From NCBI GenBank assembly GCA_018269005.1, contig JAFDVK010000031.1:18031-82030 (forward strand): a stretch of 64,000 bases of DNA. The letters are read 5' to 3'. The notes below the pieces were generated by a model. The model did not search any database, was not told where the DNA came from, and saw nothing but the letters and a program-made list of their open reading frames with translations. Of this stretch, positions 34,001 to 43,346 are shown in pieces (the stretch's first letter is position 1; every line of letters begins with the position of its first letter). The translations under genes and the position numbers were made by a program. This DNA comes from Acidobacteriota bacterium (lineage in GTDB: Bacteria; Acidobacteriota; Blastocatellia; Pyrinomonadales; Pyrinomonadaceae).

Positions 34001-34795
34001 CTAATTCTCATCAGGAAAGATCTCGACCTTCGCAGAATACGAGCCGCTGTTGTCGTCGAGATTTCCCTCGTTAATGCCGAGGAACAACGCCCCATCGCGG
34101 CTTGCCGTAAATTCGCGGTCAGAGCCAATGTAGATGAAATCGTTATTATCGTCGCCGACCACCGCTATGACCGCTCCGGTCGCGACATTTTTGAGAAGTT
34201 TGTTCGCATCCTCGATGTCAGGTTCGCCCGACGGCGTCGAGGTTTTGCCTTTGCCTAGGAAAACTTTGCCATCGGCCGTAACATGGATCCGCTGGCCTTT
34301 GCGGACAACAAAGCCCGTGTTCGTCCATCCGTTCGCGGTATTATCTGCCAGGACCTTGACCGTCCAGCTGACCGGTTTCGTTATCTTTGTTCCCGACGTT
34401 TGAGTCGTTCTTACGGGCGTAGTTGGCTCGGTTCTTGGAGTTTTGCCGATGACCGTCACGGGTTTGGTGTTATCGGTCGTGATGACGCGCGGCGGATTCG
34501 TTTGGGCAGGCCGCGTAACGGGCGGCTTGTCGCCCTGCGTGTCCGGCACGTTGTAGTCGGCGGTATCGTCATTGTCGAACTTGATCGATTCGATCTCGTC
34601 CGCAGAGAACGTCATCTGACGCTGATGTGCGCCGCTTCCCATCACGATCGTAAATCTCCCGTTCGAAAAGCTGACGACAGTGCCTTTGTAAAGGCTGCCG
34701 TCCTTTAACTTGATCGTATCGCCAAACGCAAACGAGACGCAGGCCGCAACGACAAGAGCACAAATGAAAGACCGTCCGAACATCGCTTTTAACAT
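34001..34795 (-). CDS. Secreted protein with LecA-like (PA-IL) lectin domain
   Basis: 264 aa from ATG 34795 (GAGG about 10 nt upstream); an in-frame GTG 24 nt further up is less likely. A signal peptide (MLKAMFGRSFICALVVAACVSFAFG) precedes a small beta domain (DTIKLKDGSLYKGTVVSFSNGRFTI) and a Pro/Thr-rich linker. The C-terminal 115 aa match the PA-IL fold: NTANGWTNTGFVVRKGQRIHV, GKVFLGKGKTSTPSGEPDI, ATGAVIAVVGDDNNDFIYIG and ALFLGINEGNLDDNSGSYSAKV. In LecA the corresponding Tyr/His-Gln-Asp and Asn-Asp residues bind calcium and galactose. The DDNSG site is kept here; sugar specificity is unknown. Confidence 0.8.
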   Translation of the reverse strand: MLKAMFGRSFICALVVAACVSFAFGDTIKLKDGSLYKGTVVSFSNGRFTIVMGSGAHQRQMTFSADEIESIKFDNDDTADYNVPDTQGDKPPVTRPAQTNPPRVITTDNTKPVTVIGKTPRTEPTTPVRTTQTSGTKITKPVSWTVKVLADNTANGWTNTGFVVRKGQRIHVTADGKVFLGKGKTSTPSGEPDIEDANKLLKNVATGAVIAVVGDDNNDFIYIGSDREFTASRDGALFLGINEGNLDDNSGSYSAKVEIFPDEN

Positions 34796-35053
34796 CTTGA
34801 AATACCTCGAATCGTTCACGGATGAGAACAGCTGAGTGAGAGAGCCGTCAGCGGTTCACGTGTTAGACATAAAACAAAAGAATTGGGTTGCAAACGAGTT
34901 TTCTGAGCCGCGAATACGGGCAGAATCATATCAAATATGAGTCGGGCCTGTAAATGCATTTGTCCTTTTCGCTCTCGATGCGGGCTGATTTTCGATGAAG
35001 CGGGCATCGTGGCATAATTGATAAGAACTATCCATCTCAACCGCTCCCGATCT

Positions 35054-38000
35054 ATGAGGATAAATAACGGCAAGGCCATTTACTCACCAAGCGACCTGGT
35101 CGTATTTTCGATGTCCCCATTCGCCTCCTGGATGGAGCACGCGTACAAGGCCGAGATGATCGCGGCCACTCCGGGCGAGGCCGATGAAGAATCGAAATTC
35201 CTCGCACAGATGGGCGACGAGCACGAAAGGACCGTGCTTGCGGACTATCAGGCGACAACGAGTGTCTGCGATCTTTCGTCAGGTATAGATTTTGAAGAGC
35301 GCTTCGAAAACACGAAAGAGGCCGTTCAACGACGGGAGAAGATCCTTTACCAGCCTGCGCTTCGCAGTCGTGAGTTCGAAGGCTACGCGGACTTTATCAC
35401 GCTCGGCAGCGATAACGTCTATCAGATCTGGGATACCAAACTTGCCCGTTCGCCGAGGCCGTATTTCATTATCCAACTGTGTGCTTATTCTGAGATGTTT
35501 GCCGAGACGACGGGCGAAGCTCCAGCGAAAAAATTCGGCATCATTCTAGGCCCTTCAGGGGACGAGGGCAAAGGCAAGGAGCGCGTGGAGTTTGCCTTTG
35601 AAGATTTTCGATACTATTTCGAGAATCTGAAGGAGCGGTTCTTCGCTCTCCACAACGACTTTACGGGTGATCTCGCAACGCGGCCGGAACCTGACCCGAA
35701 GGGCGAGCACGGCCGCTGGAACGACTACGTTGCGGAGATGATGAAGGAGTGTGATCACTTGTGCCGCGTCGCGGGGATCACGCGCGGCCAGATCGAAAAG
35801 CTTTATGACGCCGGCGTGACCACGTTAAGCGGTCTTGCTGATCTTTCCGATTCCGTGCCCAAAATGCCGCCGGCTACGGTCGAGAAACTTTCGACTCAGG
35901 CGCGCCTTCAGCGTGCAACGGAAAAACTGCGTGAAAAAGACGAGAGTGCGCCGCCGCTCTTCGAGCTGATCCCCAGAAGGGACGATGTCACGCCCCAAGG
36001 ACTTTACGCTCTTCCGAAACCGAGCCCGAAGGATGTCTTTTTCGATATGGAAGGCTTCCCGTTCAACGGCGGACTTGAATATCTCTTCGGCAATACGATC
36101 CTCGGGAAAAAAGGTGAATACGAGTTCGTTGATTTTTGGGCGTACGACCGTGCGAGCGAGAAAAAGGCATTCGAGGCGTTCATCGATTGGGTCTTTGCCC
36201 GCTGGCAGGAGGACGATAGCCTTCACATCTATCATTATGCGAGCTACGAGCAGAACGCCGTCAGCAATTTGATGACGCTGCACGACACTCGCGAACGCGA
36301 GGTCGATGATCTGCTTAGGAACAACGTTTTTGTCGATCTTTATCGTATCGTCAAGAACGGCATCTATGTCGGCGAAGAAAGCTATTCGCTAAAGAAGATC
36401 GAACGTCTTTACAACGTCATTCGCGGTGAGAATGTTACGAGTGCCGTGGATTCGGTCGTCCAATATGCGGCCTGGATCGACAGCGGCGAATCACGCGAAT
36501 GGCGTGAGAGCAAGATCTTGAATGATATTCGCGAATATAACAAGGTCGATTGCGAATCGACGGCCGATCTTTGCGCGTGGCTGCGGAAGACAGCTGCGGA
36601 CAACGGGATAGGCTACATCCCGTATCAGACGCCGGACAAAGAGCAGGACGAAAAGAAAGAAGATCCTGAGATCGTAAGAGAGAAGAATGAGATCATTCGG
36701 CGTCTCCGGGACGAAAGGAGTGAAAATAAGGATGAAGCGGCGGGCGTGCTCTCTGACCTGATCGGATTTCATCGCCGCGAGGCAAAGCCCGGTTGGTGGC
36801 ACTTCTTCGACCTCGCGAAAAAGCTGCCGGAAGAACTCCGTGACGAGCCTGACTGTATCGTCGGGATCGAGAAAGTAGGTGAACCCGGGCCGCAGGACAA
36901 GTCGCTTAGACAGAACTACACGTTCGATAAGCAGCAGGAATGTAAGCTTTCGGCTGCGAAGCAGCCGACAGTCTATTTTCAGGTCGATCTGAGGACTTCG
37001 TTCACGCTGTTCGACCTTGACTACACAACCGGCGAATTGACGTTGAAAGCGAGCCAGAAGACCTTGGACAAACCTGCATTCGGTGGAGCATTCCCCACGG
37101 AAGGCACGTTTATCGCCAAATCGAGGGTTACGAACGAGCCGCTTCCGACCGCGCTATGTTCGATCGGGAAGACTTATGTTGAGGGCATCTCTCCATCGTC
37201 GCTGGAAGCGTTTCTGACACGACGACCACCTCTTGATGCTATACAGCGGGAAGGGGAGACGACGGTTGATGCTGCGATACGGATCGCGGACTCAATGGAC
37301 GGCGACTGCCTCGTGATCCAGGGGCCGCCGGGCACAGGCAAAACATACACGGCCGCTCGACTCATCTTATCGCTGATCGCAGAAAGTAAGCGCATCGGCA
37401 TTATGTCGAATTCGCACAAGGCGATCCTCAACCTTGTCGATGAATGCTGCAAGGACGCAAAGGAACAGAATCTTCCGCTCAGTGTTCTAAAAGCCGGCGG
37501 CGACAAAGAAGAACAGATGGCTGCGAAACATCCGAATATCGCATTTGTTGCGGGTGGGAAGGAAGCCGTTGCGGCCTGGCGGGCTGCGGGAAAGATTCCG
37601 CTGATCGGCGGGACGGCGTGGCTCTTCGCCCGAGATGAATGGACAGAAAATGACGGCGAGGATATGCTCGATTTTCTCTTCATCGACGAGGCTGGACAGG
37701 TTTGTGTCGCGAACGCGGTCGCTGTCTCGCGTGCGGCGAAGAACCTCGTGCTTCTCGGCGATCAAATGCAGCTCGAACAGCCGATGCAGGGAAAGCATCC
37801 CGGCGATTCGGGGCTTTCGTGCCTGCAATATGCATTGAAGGATGTCGACGAGAGCAAGGACGGCTCGCTGGCGATCCACGCGGTCGTGCCCGACGGCGGC
37901 GGCCTATTCCTAGGCACTTCGTACCGAATGCACCCTTCGGTTTGCGATTTCATCTCCGAGAGCATCTATGAGGGGCGGCTTGAATCGTTCGCGGATTGCG

Positions 38001-38521
38001 CGCAACAGCGCATCGCTCTTGCCAAGTCGCCGAATTCACTGATCGATAAGGAACACGGCATCGTCTTTTCGCCTCTCGAGCACGATGGCAATACTCAGGC
38101 CAGCGAGGAGGAAGCCGAACGCGTTCTCGCGATCTACAATGAGCTTCTCGGCCGCGAATATACTGATCGGGACGGAAAGACACAGCCGTTGGGTCTTCAA
38201 GATTTTCTTTTTATCGCTCCGTACAATGCCCAGGTCGTACGCTTGAGAGAGCGTCTGCCTGACAAGGCTCGTGTCGGAAGCGTCGATCGCTTCCAGGGGC
38301 AGCAGGCGCCCGTGTGCATCCTCTCGCTCTGTTCAAGCGTCGGGGAATACGGTTCGCGAGGCCTCGGCTTCATTCTCGATCGGAACCGCGTCAACGTCGC
38401 GATCTCACGTGCCCAATGCCTCGCGGTCGTGGTCGCCGACCCGCGAATTGCAAGCGACTCCGCCGGCTCGATCAAGGACATGAAACTCCTCAACCTCTTC
38501 TGCAAACTCGCTAAGCAATAA
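35054..38521 (+). CDS. TM0106-type RecB-like nuclease fused to a superfamily 1 helicase
   Basis: 1155 aa from ATG 35054. The N-terminal third is a RecB-family nuclease (SPSDLVVFSMSPFASWMEH, YADFITLGSDNVYQIWDTKLAR with the D...WDTK catalytic pair, then QLCAYSEMF). Next is an RNase H-like region (PKDVFFDMEGFPF, LHIYHYASYEQNAV, YNKVDCESTADLCAWLR). The C-terminal 430 aa are an SF1B (UPF1/DNA2-like) helicase: VIQGPPGTGKTYTAARLI (Walker A), MLDFLFIDEAGQV (Walker B), LGDQMQLEQPMQG, SYRMHP, VGSVDRFQGQQA and DRNRVNVAISRAQ. It is predicted to process DNA or RNA-DNA ends. Such proteins occur both as repair factors and in defence islands; no island context is visible. Confidence 0.87.
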   Translation: MRINNGKAIYSPSDLVVFSMSPFASWMEHAYKAEMIAATPGEADEESKFLAQMGDEHERTVLADYQATTSVCDLSSGIDFEERFENTKEAVQRREKILYQPALRSREFEGYADFITLGSDNVYQIWDTKLARSPRPYFIIQLCAYSEMFAETTGEAPAKKFGIILGPSGDEGKGKERVEFAFEDFRYYFENLKERFFALHNDFTGDLATRPEPDPKGEHGRWNDYVAEMMKECDHLCRVAGITRGQIEKLYDAGVTTLSGLADLSDSVPKMPPATVEKLSTQARLQRATEKLREKDESAPPLFELIPRRDDVTPQGLYALPKPSPKDVFFDMEGFPFNGGLEYLFGNTILGKKGEYEFVDFWAYDRASEKKAFEAFIDWVFARWQEDDSLHIYHYASYEQNAVSNLMTLHDTREREVDDLLRNNVFVDLYRIVKNGIYVGEESYSLKKIERLYNVIRGENVTSAVDSVVQYAAWIDSGESREWRESKILNDIREYNKVDCESTADLCAWLRKTAADNGIGYIPYQTPDKEQDEKKEDPEIVREKNEIIRRLRDERSENKDEAAGVLSDLIGFHRREAKPGWWHFFDLAKKLPEELRDEPDCIVGIEKVGEPGPQDKSLRQNYTFDKQQECKLSAAKQPTVYFQVDLRTSFTLFDLDYTTGELTLKASQKTLDKPAFGGAFPTEGTFIAKSRVTNEPLPTALCSIGKTYVEGISPSSLEAFLTRRPPLDAIQREGETTVDAAIRIADSMDGDCLVIQGPPGTGKTYTAARLILSLIAESKRIGIMSNSHKAILNLVDECCKDAKEQNLPLSVLKAGGDKEEQMAAKHPNIAFVAGGKEAVAAWRAAGKIPLIGGTAWLFARDEWTENDGEDMLDFLFIDEAGQVCVANAVAVSRAAKNLVLLGDQMQLEQPMQGKHPGDSGLSCLQYALKDVDESKDGSLAIHAVVPDGGGLFLGTSYRMHPSVCDFISESIYEGRLESFADCAQQRIALAKSPNSLIDKEHGIVFSPLEHDGNTQASEEEAERVLAIYNELLGREYTDRDGKTQPLGLQDFLFIAPYNAQVVRLRERLPDKARVGSVDRFQGQQAPVCILSLCSSVGEYGSRGLGFILDRNRVNVAISRAQCLAVVVADPRIASDSAGSIKDMKLLNLFCKLAKQ

Positions 38522-38908
38522 TTCGGCACACTCCGCCTCTTTCACGTCGCGGAGAATTCCACACCTCGCGGTAATTTTCAACACCTTCACTCCGGCGAAC
38601 CGATCATCAGAAAACGGACTTGTTTGTAACTTATGCCTATTTGTTTAGGCAAATCGAGGGTCCGCGTGTGTCCGTCTCAGTGTCCATTCTTGATCTCACC
38701 TGCGGCATATCAATTGCTTATTGAAGATCGGTAAGGGGAATTCTACCCGAATGTGCTCGGCTCGAAGATATACAGTTCAGACGTTTGGTCGCCTTCAGAG
38801 ATCAGGTCTTTGAAGGAGACAGTTGTCCATTGTGTGAGGCTCCGGCCAAATAGCACGTAATTTGAGGCAAATGGCATTTATTCGTGTGCAGACCGACCAG
38901 GAGGGTCA
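38522..38908. other. 387-nt gap before the nos operon
   Basis: No credible ORF or RNA gene seen. It must hold the promoter of the operon starting at 38909. A GGAGGGTCA ribosome-binding site stands 5-13 nt before that ATG. A loose inverted repeat TCAAT-N5-ATTGA lies at about 38710-38724. I found no TTGAT-N4-ATCAA-type FNR box. Confidence 0.5.
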
Positions 38909-40843
38909 ATGAGCGATCCGAAGTTCAAAACCATCATTCCCGATGTTGAGTTTTGGAAGAATATGATTCCGTGCCAGGCAGCTTGTCCCGTTAAGACAGA
39001 CGCCGGCCGTTACGTACAGCTCATTGCACAGGGTGAATACAAAGAGGCTTATCTTGTCGCCCGCTCGCCGAATCCGCTGGCATCTATCTGCGGCAGGGTC
39101 TGTGCCGCACCGTGCGAGGATGCATGCCGCCGCGGGCGTATCGATGCTCCGGTCAGCATCCGTGCATTGAAGCGTTTCGTTACGGAGAAATACGGCGTTG
39201 AGTCGATGGAACCTTCAACGCAGGACGCTCTTTTCGAAGGTTCGACGGAGGCGGGAAATAAGATCCGCTGGCATCTGCCGATACTCGAGACCAGCAAACG
39301 AATTCAAAAGCGTGAGGAAAAGGTTGCGGTCATTGGTGCAGGCCCTGCCGGAGTTTCCTGCGCGCACGATCTCGCATTGATGGGCTATCAAGTGACGATC
39401 TTTGAAGCCTCGGCGATCCCCGGCGGAATGATGCATCACGGCATTCCGGAATTCCGTCTTCCGCGACAGATCATCGAGAAAGAGATCGCAAAGGTGAAAG
39501 GCCTTGGCGTAGAGGTCAAGTTCAATACGCCGCTGAGTGCCGATTTTGGATTGTCAGAACTGCGTGCCGAAGGCTTCAAGGCGGTGTTCATCAGCGTCGG
39601 CGTCCAAAAGGGACGTGATCTGAACATCGAAGGTATTGAACTCGACGGCGTCGTCAAGGCGGTCGATTATCTCCTCAACATCAACAACGGATATCGTGTC
39701 GATCTTGGGCAGAAGGTGCTCGTGATCGGCGGCGGCTTCGTCGCATTCGATGCGGCCCGTATGGCGCTTCGCCGCGGTATGGACGACGCTGCCGAAGTCG
39801 AAGGCAGCGAGATGGCCGGCGGCGAGATCAAGTCCGCGATGGACGCGGCCCGCTCGGCGATCCGTTCAGGCTCGACGGACGTTCGGATGATCTCGCTTGA
39901 GGCTTTGAGTGAGCTTCCGGTCGTTCGGACATCACAAGGCCAGGAAGAATTTCACGAAGCCCATAAAGAAGGCGTCACGTTCCATCCGTCACGCTCGGCT
40001 CGTAGATTCATTGGCGAGAATGGACGTCTCACAAAGGTCGAGCTTCGAGGTGTAAGCCGCGTCTTTGATGAGAACGGACGCTTCAATCCCGAGTTTGACG
40101 ACTCGGTCACTGAGACGCTTGAAGCGGACTCGGTCGTACTTGCCATCGGCCAACAGGCCGACCTGTCCTTCCTCAAGCCCGAAGACAACGTCGATCTCAC
40201 ACCTGCCGGCGTGATAAAGGTCGATCCAAAGACCCTTGCCACCTCTGCTCCCGGCTTGTTCGCAGGCGGCGACGTTGCTTTCGGACCTAGAAATCTAATT
40301 GAAGCGGTCGCAAACGGAAAGCAGGCGGCACTCTCGGTCGATGATTATCTTCGCGGGCCGGGAAGCACAACGCATTTCAAGCTGCGTGTCGAGAAGATCC
40401 CGACCTATTCCTATCGGATGGCAGAGGATTATGAGAAATGCGAACGCGAAGCACCGCCGACCGTTTCTCTTGACCGCCGCACAGGTATTTCAGAGGTCGA
40501 AAGCGGTTACGACGAAGAAGAGGCTCGCCTGCAAGCCGAGCGGTGCCTTGCGTGTCACATTCAAACGATCTACGACCCGCAGAAGTGCGTTCTGTGCAAC
40601 CGGTGCGTGGATGTCTGCCCTGAATCCTGCTTAAAGCTTGTCTCCCTCGACACGCTTGATCTTCCGGAAGGGACAAAAGAAATGGCAATTGCTGCGGGCG
40701 GTTTTACGGATGAGACCACGCTTTCGGCGATGCTAAAGGACGATGACAAATGTATTCGGTGCGGCCTGTGTGCTATCAGATGCCCGACCGACGCGATGAC
40801 GATGGAGGTTTTCTACTATGAAGAAACAGAGCGAATTCGATGA
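38909..40843 (+). CDS. FAD/NAD(P)-dependent oxidoreductase with 4Fe-4S clusters (GltD-like)
   Basis: 644 aa, cytoplasmic. N-terminal cysteines 22, 26, 61, 65, 69 and 73 (PCQAACPVKTDAG, ICGRVCAAPCEDACRRG) form the GltD-type Fe-S domain. VAVIGAGPAGVSCAHDLALM binds FAD and VLVIGGGFVAFDAARMALRR binds NAD(P)H. A C-terminal ferredoxin domain carries CVLCNRCVDVCPESC and CIRCGLCAIRCPTDA. It overlaps the Rieske gene by 26 nt and starts the operon that leads to nosZ. A cytoplasmic NAD(P)H module joined to a Rieske/cytochrome b complex could feed NAD(P)H electrons to it or bifurcate quinol electrons. That role is inference; glutamate synthase small subunit function is unlikely without gltB. Confidence 0.85.
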   Translation: MSDPKFKTIIPDVEFWKNMIPCQAACPVKTDAGRYVQLIAQGEYKEAYLVARSPNPLASICGRVCAAPCEDACRRGRIDAPVSIRALKRFVTEKYGVESMEPSTQDALFEGSTEAGNKIRWHLPILETSKRIQKREEKVAVIGAGPAGVSCAHDLALMGYQVTIFEASAIPGGMMHHGIPEFRLPRQIIEKEIAKVKGLGVEVKFNTPLSADFGLSELRAEGFKAVFISVGVQKGRDLNIEGIELDGVVKAVDYLLNINNGYRVDLGQKVLVIGGGFVAFDAARMALRRGMDDAAEVEGSEMAGGEIKSAMDAARSAIRSGSTDVRMISLEALSELPVVRTSQGQEEFHEAHKEGVTFHPSRSARRFIGENGRLTKVELRGVSRVFDENGRFNPEFDDSVTETLEADSVVLAIGQQADLSFLKPEDNVDLTPAGVIKVDPKTLATSAPGLFAGGDVAFGPRNLIEAVANGKQAALSVDDYLRGPGSTTHFKLRVEKIPTYSYRMAEDYEKCEREAPPTVSLDRRTGISEVESGYDEEEARLQAERCLACHIQTIYDPQKCVLCNRCVDVCPESCLKLVSLDTLDLPEGTKEMAIAAGGFTDETTLSAMLKDDDKCIRCGLCAIRCPTDAMTMEVFYYEETERIR

Positions 40844-41426
40844 GGCAAGAGCAAAAGTCCTCGACGCTCAAAGTGAAGCGGAGCAATTACTGAACCAAAA
40901 GCCGAAGAATATCGAGCTTATCGGTGATCCGAACGCGTCAAGACGAAGCCTTCTGAAAACGTTGGGCGTGTCGGCAGTGCTCGTTGCGTTGGGCGGCCAG
41001 GCCTTTGCGATGCTGCGTTCGCTCTTCCCGAATGTGCTGTATGAGCCGCCGCAAAAATTCAAGCTCGGCGTTCTCGACAAATTCACAGAAGGCGGAACCT
41101 TTCTTGAAGGCGACCGGCTCTTCGTCTTTCGTGAGAAGAACACGTTCCATGCGATCTCGGCCGCCTGTACCCATCTCGGGTGCACGGTCAAGATGGTGAA
41201 ACTCAATCAGCCGAAGAAGGTAACAGTCGGCGGAAAAGAGATCGAGGAGCAGGTCGAATTTCACTGTCCGTGCCATGGCTCGAAGTATTACGGCGACGGA
41301 ACGAACTTCGCCGGGCCGGCACCTCGGCCGCTCGATTATTTCAATCTGGAGGTCTCTCCGGACGACGGTCAGCTGATCGTCGATAAGGCGACAAAGGTCA
41401 GCCAGGATTTTCGCCTGACAGTGTAG
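40818..41426 (+). CDS. Rieske 2Fe-2S protein of a cytochrome bc-type complex
   Basis: 202 aa; GGAGG lies 9-13 nt before the ATG inside the preceding gene. A cytoplasmic N-terminal stretch with a twin arginine (SRRSLLKTLGVSAVLVALGG, 41-60) leads to one TM helix, as in Rieske proteins exported folded by Tat. Cluster ligands are Cys117 and His119 (CTHLGC) and Cys150 and His153 (CPCHGS), with Cys122 and Cys152 for the disulfide; GPAPRPLDYF follows. It accepts electrons from quinol at cytochrome b (gene 41940) and would pass them to the pentaheme cytochrome c. Confidence 0.92.
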   Translation: MKKQSEFDEARAKVLDAQSEAEQLLNQKPKNIELIGDPNASRRSLLKTLGVSAVLVALGGQAFAMLRSLFPNVLYEPPQKFKLGVLDKFTEGGTFLEGDRLFVFREKNTFHAISAACTHLGCTVKMVKLNQPKKVTVGGKEIEEQVEFHCPCHGSKYYGDGTNFAGPAPRPLDYFNLEVSPDDGQLIVDKATKVSQDFRLTV

Positions 41427-41439
41427 AAGGAGAAAGACG

Positions 41440-41937
41440 ATGGATCCGGTTCATGTACATCTTTTCCTGAATCACTTCCCGGTGATCTGCTCGATCCTTT
41501 CGGTGCCGCTCTTTCTCTATGCGTATTGGCGGAAGAGCGACGAACTGAAGCAGCTTGCCTTGCTCGTGCTTGTCCTTGCCGCAGCCGTAACGATCCCGGT
41601 CTATCTTTCGGGCGAACCTGCGGAAGAGGTGGTCGAGAAACTTGCCGGAGTAAGCCACGACCTGATCGAACAGCACGAGGACGCAGCATATTTCGCGATG
41701 ATCTCGATGATGATCACCGGGGCGATCTCGTTGATCGGTTTGATCGCGATGATGGCCAAGAAGACGGCGGCAAAGTTTTTGGTTCTTGTCGCCCTGCTGT
41801 CGGCGGCCGGGTCTGCAGGGCTGATGCTTCGCACCTCAAGCCTCGGCGGCCAGATCAGGCATAGCGAGATCCGGGCGGGAGGCACCGCTGAGCAGCCGAC
41901 TGAGAAACAGAAGGACGAAGACAAGCACGAGAGATAA
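41440..41937 (+). CDS. DUF2231-like four-helix membrane protein
   Basis: 165 aa with four hydrophobic helices. The start MDPVHVHLFLNHFPVICSIL and the later VSHDLIEQHEDAAYFAMISMM give the His pattern of DUF2231 proteins, whose conserved histidines suggest heme or metal contact. The tail is charged (TAEQPTEKQKDEDKHER). It lies between the Rieske and cytochrome b genes (3-nt gap to the latter), so it is probably an extra subunit of that complex. The family link is by pattern only. Confidence 0.6.
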   Translation: MDPVHVHLFLNHFPVICSILSVPLFLYAYWRKSDELKQLALLVLVLAAAVTIPVYLSGEPAEEVVEKLAGVSHDLIEQHEDAAYFAMISMMITGAISLIGLIAMMAKKTAAKFLVLVALLSAAGSAGLMLRTSSLGGQIRHSEIRAGGTAEQPTEKQKDEDKHER

Positions 41938-41939
41938 CT

Positions 41940-43322
41940 ATGGCGACAGAAGAGATTTCGGAAACAAAGGCCAGCTCATCTTTACTGGCCACGCTGCGCG
42001 AGAAGCTTGCCCTAAAGCCAATGTGGGAAAAGCTCACTTGGACCTGGAAGCCTGAGACGAAGCGGGAGGCGGGCGATGCGGTCGTCCGCAATTTCGTTCT
42101 GCATTGGTTCCCGGCAAAGGTAAGTCTTGAGAGCCTTTCTTGGGGCTATTCGTTCTGGCTCGGAACGATCTCGGCAGTGCTTTTCCTGATTTTGACGATC
42201 ACCGGCGGCATCTTGATGTTCTTGTACGTGCCGTCGGTCGAGCGGGCATATCTTTCGGTCAAAGATCTCGAATTCTCGACGAGCTACGGATGGTTCCTTC
42301 GCGGGCTCCATCGCATCTCGGCTCACTTGATGGTCGCTGTCGTCTTCCTGCATATGGTGCGGGTGTTTTTGACCGGTGCGTTCAAGAATGGACGTAAGGC
42401 CGTAGGGCAAAATCGCCCGCTTAACTGGATCGTCGGCGTTGCATTACTTCTTATTACGCTGCTTCTATCGTTCACTGGTTATCTCTTGCCGTGGGATCAG
42501 CTTGCATATTGGGCGATCACGGTCGGCACGAACATCGCGAGCTCGGCTCCTGTCTTTGGTGACCCGACGCGATTCATCCTGCTCGGCGGCACGACGATCG
42601 AGCAGGCAACGCTCATTCGCTTCTACGTCCTGCATTGTTTCCTCTTACCGCTTGCCACCTTCGGCCTCGTCAGCTACCACATGTGGCGCGTTCGTAAGGA
42701 CGGCGGCTTGGCGTGTACCGAGAAGCGTTACGAGGAAGCGAAAAAGCAGGAGCAGCCGGCGATAGCGAGCAAGACGTATTCGCTGCTTGGAATAACTGGC
42801 GGGACGGCAGTCGACGTTCAGAACGTGATGATCGACGACGAAGAGGACAAGGTTCCGTCTTCGCCGTATCTGACGGTTCGCCTTGCGGTCGTGACTCTTG
42901 CGACGACGATCGTTTCGATCCTATTGACGCTTCTTGTCAGAGCACCGCTCGAAGAGGCCGCGAATCCGGCCGTTACGCCGAATCCGGCAAAGGCGCCGTG
43001 GTATTTCCTTTGGCTGCAGGAACTCGTAACGATCACGACGTTCACGGTCGGCGGCATAACGATCAATGGCGCGTTGATCGGCGGCATCATTCTGCCGGGT
43101 GTTCTCGTGGCCGCGGCGGTGCTGTGGCCGTATTTTGACAAGTCGCCCGTCAGCTCGATCGGAAGGTGGTTCCCGAAGGAACGCAAATGGCAGAACCGCG
43201 TGTTCCTCATCATCGTTGCGGCGATCTTGATTCTGACATTCATAGGAACCTATATGCGCGGGCCGTTCTGGGAGATCTATATGCCGTGGCAGGAATGGGA
43301 GCAAACACCGAGGAGATTCTGA
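41940..43322 (+). CDS. Cytochrome b, b6-type with fused C-terminal domain
   Basis: 460 aa, about eight TM helices. Helix B carries LHRISAHLMVAVVFLH (His-x13-His) and helix D carries LHCFLLPLATFGLVSYH (His-x14-His); the x14 spacing is that of cytochrome b6 rather than mitochondrial-type cytochrome b. LLLSFTGYLLPWDQLAYWA is the Qo-side signature after helix C. The C-terminal third, with NPAKAPWYFLWLQEL, is the subunit IV-like part, fused here, in which PWYF replaces the PEWY motif and so lacks its glutamate. It should oxidise menaquinol and deliver electrons to the Rieske protein. Confidence 0.92.
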   Translation: MATEEISETKASSSLLATLREKLALKPMWEKLTWTWKPETKREAGDAVVRNFVLHWFPAKVSLESLSWGYSFWLGTISAVLFLILTITGGILMFLYVPSVERAYLSVKDLEFSTSYGWFLRGLHRISAHLMVAVVFLHMVRVFLTGAFKNGRKAVGQNRPLNWIVGVALLLITLLLSFTGYLLPWDQLAYWAITVGTNIASSAPVFGDPTRFILLGGTTIEQATLIRFYVLHCFLLPLATFGLVSYHMWRVRKDGGLACTEKRYEEAKKQEQPAIASKTYSLLGITGGTAVDVQNVMIDDEEDKVPSSPYLTVRLAVVTLATTIVSILLTLLVRAPLEEAANPAVTPNPAKAPWYFLWLQELVTITTFTVGGITINGALIGGIILPGVLVAAAVLWPYFDKSPVSSIGRWFPKERKWQNRVFLIIVAAILILTFIGTYMRGPFWEIYMPWQEWEQTPRRF

Positions 43323-43346
43323 TCCGAGCAAGGAGAGCAAGTAGAA

